Positions 1-6,801 of a stretch of DNA of 6,801 nucleotides are shown piece after piece (the first letter of the stretch is position 1; each line of letters starts with the position of its first letter). Location of the stretch: NCBI GenBank assembly GCA_016217585.1, contig JACRHQ010000039.1, positions 1 through 6,801 of the forward strand, in the 5' to 3' direction. Source of the stretch: Candidatus Omnitrophota bacterium. Its GTDB lineage: Bacteria; Omnitrophota; Gorgyraeia; Zapsychrales; Zapsychraceae. The notes beneath the pieces are model-generated. The model made no database searches, was not told where the DNA came from, and saw only the letters and a list, made by a program, of their open reading frames with translations. The translations under genes and the position numbers were made by a program.

Positions 1-17
1 GAAGCAACAGGGCATTT

Positions 18-1652
<1,635 letters not shown>

Positions 1653-1664
1653 AGACGGCGTCCA

Positions 1665-2378
1665 ATGATCATCAAGTTATTATGGCTGACGGCGGCGGCG
1701 ACACTTTTTGCCGGCGGGTATTGCGTATTTTTTGACCAGGCCGTCTTGACCCGAAGAGGCACCGTCTACCGTGTCAAAACGGACAAAAAGAGGGTCGCCC
1801 TGACCTTTGACGACGGGCCGTCTCCGGTCTGGACGCCGAAGATCCTCGACGAATTGAAAAACGCCGGCGTCAAGGCGACGTTTTTCATGGTCGGCCACCA
1901 CGTCCAGAAATATCCGGAGGTGGCGCGCCGTGTCGCGCAGGAAGGGCACACGATCGGCAACCACGGATACGCCCACAGCGTCATCCTTTATTACACGCCC
2001 GCCGAGATCGAGGAAGAGATCAAATATACGGAACACGTCATCCGGGAAGTCACCGGACAAACGACCCGGATGTTCCGCCCGCCGAAGGCGTGGGTGCGCC
2101 GCTCGACCAAGGAACAGGTGAAGGCCCTGGGGTATGATATCGTCCTCTGGTCGCTGAATTCCAAGGACTGGGTATCGTTTCACCACAAGCAGATTGTTTC
2201 TTATTTGGCCAGGCGGGTCAGAAACGGCGATATCCTCCTTTTCCATGACAGCGGGCATGTCTTTGGGACCGAAGGCGGCGACCGGACACAGACGGTCAAG
2301 GCGATATCGCTTCTGGTAAGGACTTTGAGAGAAAAGGGGTTTGAGTTTGTCCGCGTCGAGGAGTTGATGCATGGCTGA
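1665..2378 (+). CDS. NodB-family polysaccharide/sugar deacetylase, membrane-anchored
   Basis: This is a carbohydrate esterase 4 (NodB-fold) metal-dependent deacetylase of 237 residues. An N-terminal hydrophobic segment at about residues 3-23 looks like a membrane anchor. The catalytic domain follows from about residue 40. Visible motifs are TFDDGP (D49, D50), the metal-binding pair H100 and H104 in NHGYAH, the R138-P-P-K-A-W stretch at motif 3, SLNSKDW (residues 163-169) at motif 4, and the catalytic HD in LLFHDSG (H194, D195). Motif 3 lacks the usual aromatic/Gly of RPPYG, and motif 4 has N165 where an Asp is common. It starts 12 bases after gpmI without a clear Shine-Dalgarno sequence, and its last 8 bases overlap the glycosyltransferase gene. 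Known relatives act on peptidoglycan, chitooligosaccharides, or polyprenyl-phosphate sugars (ArnD, NaxD). The overlap with an ArnT-like transferase favours the last group, but the substrate is not shown by sequence. Confidence 0.9.
   Translation: MIIKLLWLTAAATLFAGGYCVFFDQAVLTRRGTVYRVKTDKKRVALTFDDGPSPVWTPKILDELKNAGVKATFFMVGHHVQKYPEVARRVAQEGHTIGNHGYAHSVILYYTPAEIEEEIKYTEHVIREVTGQTTRMFRPPKAWVRRSTKEQVKALGYDIVLWSLNSKDWVSFHHKQIVSYLARRVRNGDILLFHDSGHVFGTEGGDRTQTVKAISLLVRTLREKGFEFVRVEELMHG
2358..2363 (+). promoter_or_regulatory. Shine-Dalgarno GAGGAG for the glycosyltransferase
   Basis: The purine-rich GAGGAG lies 7 bases before the ATG at 2371, inside the 3' end of the deacetylase gene. It supports the overlapping start and suggests that the two genes are translated together. 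Confidence 0.75.
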
Positions 2379-4038
2379 TCATTATTTTGAAAAGACAAGC
2401 CATTGGAAATTGCTGGGGATACTGGCCGCGCTCTCATACATCTTTTTGATGCTGGGCAACGGCCTCGTCAGCCTCACGCATCCGGACGAAGTTTTTTATG
2501 TACAGACTGCCAAGGAAATGGTCGCGCACAACAGCTGGTGGACGCCGATCATCTTCGACTGGCCGCATTTTGAAAAACCGATTTTTTGTTTCTGGCTGCT
2601 CGCGTTAAGCGTCAAGTTTTTCGGCCCGGTGCCGTTTGCCGCCCGGTTCTGGCCGGCGCTCTTTGGCATTATCGGCGTCGGCGTCACGTACTGGACCGCC
2701 TGGATGCTGTTTGGACGAAAACGTCTGGCCTTCCTGGCGGGTCTTGTTCTGTCCTCCAGTTTTATTTATATGGCGCTGTCCCGCGCGGTCCTGACCGATA
2801 TGGTCTTTTCTGTCTGGGTCGCACTGGCGATCGCCCTTTTTTATTGGGGGTATACCGGTCAGCGCCGCCGGGATATTGCGGTTATCCTGTGCGCGGCGGT
2901 CTGCGGCATCGCCGTGCTGACCAAAGGCGCCTTGGGCCTCTTTTTCCCGGCGGCGGTGATATTGATTTTTCTGATCTACAAAAGAGATGTCGGGTTTTTG
3001 GTGAGGCCGTCGGTCGTTATCGGCGGGTGCCTTTTCCTTGCGATCGCGGTCCCCTGGCACTGGTTGATGTACACATGGTACGGTAATCAGTTTCTCCATG
3101 AATATGTTTACAACGTGCATATCCGCAGGGTCCTGGAAGCGGAGCACGCGCGGCTGGACAACTGGTATTTTTACCTGGGGCTGATGGTCGCCGGCATTTT
3201 CCCGTGGAGTTTCTTCTGGCCGCCGGCGGGGTATTTGGTCTGGAAACAGTTCAGGGAAAAAACGGCGCAGCGCGGCCCGTTATTTTTTCTCCTGGCCTGG
3301 ATCGTCGGCGTTTATATGCTCGTCCAGCCGGCGCATTCCAAACTGGCCAGCTACATATTCCCGGTTTTTCCCGCCATCGCGATCATCCTGGCGTTTTATC
3401 TGGATAACGCCCTTGAGTCTGGCCGTCGCCGGGTGCTTGCCGTTTGCGGGTATCTGTTCGCCGGACTTTTAGCCGTTATCGCTTTTGGCGCCATCGTCGC
3501 CGGACATATTTATAAATCGTTTATCCCCGACCCCGCGGTCGTTTATGTTTTCGCCGCGCTCCTTTTTGTCCTGGCTGTTGTTGTGGTCATCCTTAACCGA
3601 AGGAGGGATTATGTGCGGATGATATTCGCGCACGCGGGGCTGACAACGGTTTTGCTGGTGATGATTTTCCTGGCGCGGCCCGCCATGGAACCGTGGGTAT
3701 CGTGCAAGGGAATCAGTGATACGTTCCAGACGATAGACCGTTCCGACTCGACGGTCCTGACCAGCAAGTTTTACGTGCGCGGGATCCGTTTTTATACGGA
3801 CCGCAAAGTGGCCGTGATTGATATCAACGGCGAAGGCTTTTTCAGCCCGCATCCGGTCCCGTTTTTTAACACGGACCAGAAGGTGCTCGATTTCCTGGCG
3901 ACCCAGCCGGTCACTTATGCCATCGTCAAGGAAGGCAATGTCCGTGATCTCAAGCGGATCATCGCGGGACAACCTTACCGGCTGCGAGAGCTGCAGGGCA
4001 CAGGCGGGAAATATATCCTGCGTATTGAGAAAATATAA
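2371..4038 (+). CDS. ArnT/PMT-like polyprenyl-phosphate-sugar glycosyltransferase (GT-C fold)
   Basis: This is a 555-residue integral membrane protein of the dolichyl/undecaprenyl-phosphate-sugar transferase superfamily (GT39/GT83-like). Enzymes of this type take a sugar from a lipid-phosphate carrier on the outer face of the inner membrane and add it to lipid A, glycan or protein. Evidence includes a first transmembrane helix at about 12-34 followed by the acidic loop motif HPDE (D39, E40), the catalytic-loop position in this fold; FEKPIFCFWLLAL (about 67-79); VLTKGALGL (about 182-190); AVPWHWLMY; and SKLASYIFPVFPAIAI, which matches the family's KLPxYxLPxxP region. Roughly ten or more hydrophobic helices run to about residue 435. 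A soluble tail of about 120 residues ends the protein, as in ArnT. It overlaps the deacetylase gene by 8 bases and has a good ribosome binding site. Donor and acceptor sugars cannot be told from sequence. It does not look specific enough to be named arnT. Confidence 0.88.
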   Translation: MADHYFEKTSHWKLLGILAALSYIFLMLGNGLVSLTHPDEVFYVQTAKEMVAHNSWWTPIIFDWPHFEKPIFCFWLLALSVKFFGPVPFAARFWPALFGIIGVGVTYWTAWMLFGRKRLAFLAGLVLSSSFIYMALSRAVLTDMVFSVWVALAIALFYWGYTGQRRRDIAVILCAAVCGIAVLTKGALGLFFPAAVILIFLIYKRDVGFLVRPSVVIGGCLFLAIAVPWHWLMYTWYGNQFLHEYVYNVHIRRVLEAEHARLDNWYFYLGLMVAGIFPWSFFWPPAGYLVWKQFREKTAQRGPLFFLLAWIVGVYMLVQPAHSKLASYIFPVFPAIAIILAFYLDNALESGRRRVLAVCGYLFAGLLAVIAFGAIVAGHIYKSFIPDPAVVYVFAALLFVLAVVVVILNRRRDYVRMIFAHAGLTTVLLVMIFLARPAMEPWVSCKGISDTFQTIDRSDSTVLTSKFYVRGIRFYTDRKVAVIDINGEGFFSPHPVPFFNTDQKVLDFLATQPVTYAIVKEGNVRDLKRIIAGQPYRLRELQGTGGKYILRIEKI

Positions 4039-4039
4039 T
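4034..4039 (+). promoter_or_regulatory. Possible -10 box (TATAAT) before the GGQ gene
   Basis: A perfect TATAAT overlaps the stop codon of the glycosyltransferase gene. Transcription from it would start near 4046 and leave a leader of about 20 bases that contains the strong Shine-Dalgarno of the next gene. No TTGACA-like -35 box is seen at 16-18 bases upstream (the sequence there is AT-rich, around ATATAT), so this is tentative. Confidence 0.35.
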
Positions 4040-4052
4040 TTTCGGTACTGGC

Positions 4053-4058
4053 AGGAGG
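4053..4058 (+). promoter_or_regulatory. Shine-Dalgarno AGGAGG deciding the GGQ gene start
   Basis: A perfect AGGAGG sits 8 bases before the ATG at 4067. The reading frame stays open upstream to at least 3818, inside the glycosyltransferase gene, so this site is what fixes the start at 4067 rather than at an upstream ATG. Confidence 0.9.
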
Positions 4059-4066
4059 CGGCCACG

Positions 4067-4486
4067 ATGCGATACGCGCGAAAAGAACAAGAATTGAAAA
4101 GACGCATGCATGAATTGGGCGTCTATGAAAAGGACATCCGCGAGATGTTCGTCCGGTCTTCCGGTCCCGGCGGGCAAAACGTGAACAAGACATCCACCTG
4201 CGTCGTCCTGCGGCACTTGCCGACCGGCATCCAGGTCAAGTGCCAGGAAGAGAGGTCGCAGCTTTTAAACCGCCACCAGGCGCGTTGGCTGGTCCTCCAG
4301 AAGATTGAGGAAAAACAGAAGCAGGAGCGGTTGCGCCTGCAGCAGGAAAAGGAAAAAGAACGAAGACGCCGGCGCAAGCGGACCACGGCGCTCCAGGAGA
4401 AGGTCCTTGAGCAGAAACATTACCGTTCCGCCAGGAAAAGCATGCGCCGAAAGATCGACGCCATCGATCTGGGAGATGATCTTTGA
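4067..4486 (+). CDS. Peptide chain release factor-like GGQ protein (probable ribosome rescue hydrolase)
   Basis: This 139-residue protein consists of little more than the peptidyl-tRNA hydrolysis domain of class I release factors. The signature RSSGPGGQNVNKT has its GGQ at residues 35-37. It is followed by VVLRHLPTGIQVKCQEERSQ, the conserved RF-1-domain strand and loop. The codon-recognition domain (PxT or SPF motif) and the N-terminal domain of RF1/RF2 are absent, so stop-codon recognition is not expected. After the domain comes a long, highly charged, probably helical tail (about residues 78-139) rich in K, R, E and Q, with a run of five Arg near 108-112. In ArfB (YaeJ) and mitochondrial relatives such as MTRFR, a basic tail enters the empty mRNA channel of stalled ribosomes. 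The same role is inferred here. It lies 28 bases after the glycosyltransferase gene. It could equally be an uncharacterised GGQ paralogue with a different ribosomal substrate. Confidence 0.88.
   Translation: MRYARKEQELKRRMHELGVYEKDIREMFVRSSGPGGQNVNKTSTCVVLRHLPTGIQVKCQEERSQLLNRHQARWLVLQKIEEKQKQERLRLQQEKEKERRRRRKRTTALQEKVLEQKHYRSARKSMRRKIDAIDLGDDL
4450..4484. repeat. Nested inverted repeats just upstream of the moaC -10 box
   Basis: Three perfect inverted repeats nest in 35 bases. AAAGATC (4450-4456) pairs with GATCTTT (4478-4484). AGATCGA (4452-4458) pairs with TCGATCT (4464-4470) across a 5-base loop. AGAT/ATCT (4474-4482) surrounds a central G. They lie within the last codons of the GGQ gene and cover the place where a -35 box would be. 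They could be an operator or mRNA hairpins, or a by-product of the codons for the protein end. No poly-T run follows, so a terminator is unlikely. Confidence 0.3.
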
Positions 4487-4490
4487 GCTG

Positions 4491-4499
4491 TGGTATAAT
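4491..4499 (+). promoter_or_regulatory. Extended -10 promoter (TGGTATAAT) of moaC
   Basis: TGGTATAAT is a perfect extended -10 element (TG, one base, TATAAT at 4494-4499). It ends 8 bases before the moaC ATG at 4508, so the predicted transcript start (4505-4508) is at or next to the start codon. Extended -10 promoters can work without a -35 box, and none is seen here (GGGAGA at the expected spacing). It overlaps nothing coding: the GGQ stop codon ends at 4486. Confidence 0.6.
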
Positions 4500-4507
4500 G
4501 CACCGCC

Positions 4508-4978
4508 ATGACTACTAAACATCACCGGAAAATCCATGGAATGATTGATGTCAGCGTCAAGCCGGTCAGCCGCCGTGTCGCCAGGGCAACGGCGCGGATC
4601 GTCCTTGGCAAGAAGGCCTTCCGGGCCTTGAGGCAGGGAGGATCTCCCAAGGGAGACGTTTTCGAGACAGCCAGGATCGCCGGCATTATGGCGGCCAAGT
4701 CCACACCGGCGATCATCCCGATGTGCCATCCCCTGGAAATAAACCAGGTCAAGGTCACGTTCGCCGCGGACACAAAAGGCGCTGCCGTCGACGTCGCGGC
4801 GGAGGTGGTCTGCCTGGGCCGCACGGGCGTGGAGATGGAGGCGCTGACGGCGGCTTCGGCGGCGGCCTTGACAATTTATGATATGATGAAGTGGGCGGAC
4901 CACGCCATGGTCATTTCTGATGTAAGATTGATCTATAAAAGCGGAGGGAAAAGCGGTACGTTCGAGCGCCGCGGTTAA
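4508..4978 (+). CDS. moaC: Cyclic pyranopterin monophosphate synthase MoaC
   Basis: MoaC acts after the radical-SAM enzyme MoaA in molybdenum cofactor synthesis, converting 3',8-cyclo-GTP to cyclic pyranopterin monophosphate in the cytoplasm. The 156-residue protein has the complete family pattern: MIDVS (12-16), KGDVFETARIAGIMAAK (48-64), IPMCHPLEI with H74, GRTGVEMEALTAAS (104-117), LTIYDMMK with D125 and K128, and the C-terminal KSGGKSG (144-150). Length is close to the 161 residues of the E. coli protein. The ATG at 4508 gives an 11-residue lead before MIDVS, similar to E. coli. No Shine-Dalgarno precedes it, but an extended -10 box 8 bases upstream suggests leaderless translation. A start at 4541 (the M of MIDVS) is the alternative and also lacks a strong ribosome binding site. 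No other molybdopterin gene is in the window, so the moaC locus stands alone here. Confidence 0.97.
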   Translation: MTTKHHRKIHGMIDVSVKPVSRRVARATARIVLGKKAFRALRQGGSPKGDVFETARIAGIMAAKSTPAIIPMCHPLEINQVKVTFAADTKGAAVDVAAEVVCLGRTGVEMEALTAASAAALTIYDMMKWADHAMVISDVRLIYKSGGKSGTFERRG

Positions 4979-4984
4979 GTGTTT

Positions 4985-6801
4985 ATGTCGCAAACTCCTG
5001 CAACAACCCAGCAGTCTTTCGGTTATGAGGATTTTATCGCTTCCATCGACGGGTTCGCGGCCAATTACGCGTCCGACATTACTCCGGAATATTATTTCGG
5101 CTTTCCGATGGATCCCGTCCTGGAGGTTGAGCGCAACCTGTTAAGCCCGACGATCAAAAGTATCGCCTATTTTTCCATGGAGTTCGGGATCGCCCCCAGC
5201 ATCTATAATTCCTTCCGGTTGAACCGTCCCATCCCCGAGCAGAACCAGTTTTTCAGCCACGAGGTTTTCTCCAATTACTGGCTGTGCGATTACCTGTTCA
5301 AGGTCCAGACGACCGGTAAAATGCTGGATATCCCGATCTACGGCGGCGGCCTGGGCGTATTGGCGGGGGACACCATGAAAAGTGTCGCCGACAGCGGCCT
5401 GGCTGTTGCCGGCATCGGTATTTTATGGAACAAGGGCTATTTTAAACAGAAGTTCTGGTACAAACACGGCCAGATCCCCGAGACGTTGACCTGGGACCCC
5501 TACAATTATCCGGGACTGATCCCGCTCAAGGATTTCGTGACGATCGACACCAAAGAGGGCCCGCTGCATTTGCGGTTGTGGAAATATTATGTGTACAGTT
5601 ATGATAAGTCAAAGGCGTGTCCTATCATCCTGCTTGACTCCAACTGCCAGCAGAACGACCCGAGACTGCGGAAGCTCACCGACCAGCTCTACCGCAGCGA
5701 TGAAGTCTGGTGGAAGATATTCCAGCGAGTGATCCTCGGGATCGGAGGGATGAAGGCCCTGGCAAGTCAGGGGTATAACATCGATTGTTACCACCTCAAC
5801 GAAGGCCACGCGGCGCTGGCCCTGGTGGAAAAATATGTCCATCTCGAGGATAAGAACATGATGACGGAATGCCGGCGCCATTTTATTTACACCTGCCATA
5901 CGCCGGTCGCCGCGGGGCACGACCGTTTCCGTATCGAGGATGTGGCCAAAATCCTGCCCGATGAATACACCCAGCCCTGTCAGATGTTCGGCAAGGAAAC
6001 GCAAGACTCTTCCCAGATCAATCTGACATTTATGTGTTTGAATAACTGCGACCAGATCAACGCGGTCGCCCAAAAACACGGGGAGATCACGCGCCTGCAA
6101 TTCCCGGAGTTTTCCTCCAAAATCCAGGCCATTACCAACGGCATCCATATCCATACCTGGCTTTCGGAAAGTTACGCGCGTCTTTTCGACCGGTATCCGA
6201 ATGTCTTTGGCGACTGGAGAAAACATCCGGAGAACCTCGCGAAAGCGGGTGACTTGCGCGGCGACGACCGGTTCCGTCAAGAGGTCTTCGAGGCCCATCT
6301 TGTCAACAAAAGGAATTTGACCGGGCTTCTCGGCCGGTGGAAACTCAAAGAGGACGTCCTGACGATCGGCTGGGCGCGGCGCATCGCCGGGTATAAACGG
6401 CCGGCGCTTATTTTTCATAATATCGCGGAGATCCTCAACATCGCCCGTGACGCGGGACCCTTGCAGATTATCCTCGCGGGCAAGGCGCATCCCAACGACG
6501 ACATCGGCGCCGCGCATATCGATGATATCCTTGACCATATCGACCAGCTCAACGCGCACCGCCAGGTCGTCAAAGTCCTGATCCTGGAAAATTATGACAC
6601 CTATTTCGGGAAACTCCTGACCAACTCGGTGGATGTCTGGTTGAATAATCCGTTGCCGCCGTTAGAGGCTTCAGGCACCAGCGGGATGAAGGCCCTGGCA
6701 AGTCAGGGGTATAACATCGATTGTTACCACCTCAACGAAGGCCACGCGGCGCTGGCCCTGGTGGAAAAATATGTCCATCTCGAGGATAAGAACATGATGA
6801 C
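4985..6801 (+). CDS. glgP: Alpha-glucan (glycogen) phosphorylase, GT35, 3' end missing
   Basis: This enzyme releases glucose-1-phosphate from glycogen or maltodextrin using pyridoxal phosphate. The open frame starts at ATG 4985, six bases after the moaC stop, and reaches the window edge without a stop (605 codons). An in-frame GTG at 4979 is an alternative start. No clear Shine-Dalgarno is present. Motifs of the short bacterial alpha-glucan phosphorylase type are AYFSMEFG (61-68), YGGGLGVLAGD (119-129), YHLNEGHAA (269-277), TCHTPVAAGHDRF, TNGIHIHTW (384-392), WARRIAGYKR (463-472), AGKAHPND (498-505) and WLNNPLPPLEASGTSGMK (552-569), where K569 should bind the cofactor. The N-terminal DUF3417 region of longer relatives is absent. 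Residues 69-117 separate two motifs that are normally almost adjacent, so this looks like an insertion of about 40 residues. From codon 567 (base 6683) the sequence repeats codons 255-293 exactly, so residues after K569 are not the expected C-terminal part. Confidence 0.93.
   Translation, partial: MSQTPATTQQSFGYEDFIASIDGFAANYASDITPEYYFGFPMDPVLEVERNLLSPTIKSIAYFSMEFGIAPSIYNSFRLNRPIPEQNQFFSHEVFSNYWLCDYLFKVQTTGKMLDIPIYGGGLGVLAGDTMKSVADSGLAVAGIGILWNKGYFKQKFWYKHGQIPETLTWDPYNYPGLIPLKDFVTIDTKEGPLHLRLWKYYVYSYDKSKACPIILLDSNCQQNDPRLRKLTDQLYRSDEVWWKIFQRVILGIGGMKALASQGYNIDCYHLNEGHAALALVEKYVHLEDKNMMTECRRHFIYTCHTPVAAGHDRFRIEDVAKILPDEYTQPCQMFGKETQDSSQINLTFMCLNNCDQINAVAQKHGEITRLQFPEFSSKIQAITNGIHIHTWLSESYARLFDRYPNVFGDWRKHPENLAKAGDLRGDDRFRQEVFEAHLVNKRNLTGLLGRWKLKEDVLTIGWARRIAGYKRPALIFHNIAEILNIARDAGPLQIILAGKAHPNDDIGAAHIDDILDHIDQLNAHRQVVKVLILENYDTYFGKLLTNSVDVWLNNPLPPLEASGTSGMKALASQGYNIDCYHLNEGHAALALVEKYVHLEDKNMM
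5747..5865 (+). repeat. Exact 119-bp direct repeat, internal (native) copy
   Basis: These 119 bases recur without a mismatch at 6683-6801, 936 bases downstream. This copy is in its expected place: the encoded LGIGGMKALASQG...YHLNEGHAA continues smoothly from and into family-conserved sequence. The base before the repeat differs between the copies (A at 5746, C at 6682). Confidence 0.97.
6683..6801 (+). repeat. Exact 119-bp direct repeat, terminal (misplaced) copy
   Basis: This copy of 5747-5865 begins at the GGG ATG AAG codons of the cofactor motif SGTSGMK and runs to the last base of the window. The offset is 936 bases (312 codons), so the reading frame is kept. The family motif normally continues as MK, two residues, then Leu/Met and Asn-Gly, but here ALASQG follows. 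The shared GGGATGAAGGC-type sequence at both sites offers short homology for the join. Confidence 0.95.

Noticed and set aside
1707..1727. Possible lipoprotein signal (Cys20 after LFAGGY) in the deacetylase
   Set aside because: The residue before the Cys is Tyr and two Gly precede it, which does not fit a lipobox. A plain membrane anchor fits better.
1680..2372. Open frame on the - strand opposite the deacetylase
   Set aside because: It mirrors the NodB gene almost end to end, as expected for GC-rich coding shadows.
4039..4066. Terminator between the glycosyltransferase and GGQ genes
   Set aside because: No stem-loop followed by a T run is present. The gap holds only a possible -10 box and a Shine-Dalgarno sequence.
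4067..4486. RF1, RF2 or PrfH
   Set aside because: The protein is only 139 residues long, lacks the stop-codon recognition domain and the N-terminal domain, and has no rtcB-like neighbour.
5204..5209. TATAAT inside the phosphorylase gene
   Set aside because: It is in the middle of conserved coding sequence (SIYN codons) with no gene start downstream, so it is taken as chance.
5609..6559. Long open frame on the - strand (316 codons)
   Set aside because: It lies wholly opposite the phosphorylase gene, whose motifs fill the + strand here. Its translation shows no recognisable domain and is a codon-bias shadow.

Overview
The window is a gene-dense bacterial segment with visibly GC-biased codon use. 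It holds six genes, all on the + strand, separated by 28 bases or fewer. In order they are: a cofactor-independent phosphoglycerate mutase (gpmI); a NodB-type polysaccharide deacetylase with an N-terminal membrane segment; a multi-pass ArnT/PMT-like glycosyltransferase whose start overlaps the deacetylase by 8 bases; a small GGQ release-factor-like protein, probably a ribosome-rescue hydrolase; molybdenum-cofactor gene moaC; and the first part of a GT35 alpha-glucan (glycogen) phosphorylase that runs off the right edge. No RNA gene, insertion sequence, CRISPR array or convincing rho-independent terminator was seen.

The tight packing suggests one long transcript or a few overlapping ones. Two perfect TATAAT boxes lie in gene junctions, one before the GGQ gene and one before moaC. 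The second is an extended -10 (TGGTATAAT) that ends 8 bases before the moaC ATG, so moaC may be made from a leaderless transcript. The GGQ gene and the glycosyltransferase have clear Shine-Dalgarno sequences. The other starts do not.

By function, the set mixes central carbon metabolism (gpmI and glycogen phosphorylase, which mobilise stored glucan and feed glycolysis), cell-envelope sugar modification (deacetylase plus GT-C transferase, reminiscent of ArnD/ArnT or NaxD/FlmK pairs), translation quality control, and cofactor synthesis. This looks like a housekeeping region rather than a defence or mobile island. The source is probably an uncultured Gram-negative-type bacterium. An Omnitrophota- or PVC-like lineage is possible, but that is a low-confidence impression from gene content.

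The most striking anomaly is at the right edge. The last 119 bases (6683-6801) are an exact, in-frame copy of 5747-5865 inside the same phosphorylase gene. The copy replaces what should follow the pyridoxal-phosphate lysine motif. Either the end of the sequence is an assembly or chimera artefact, or a 936-bp tandem duplication begins there. I found no clearly new multi-gene system.
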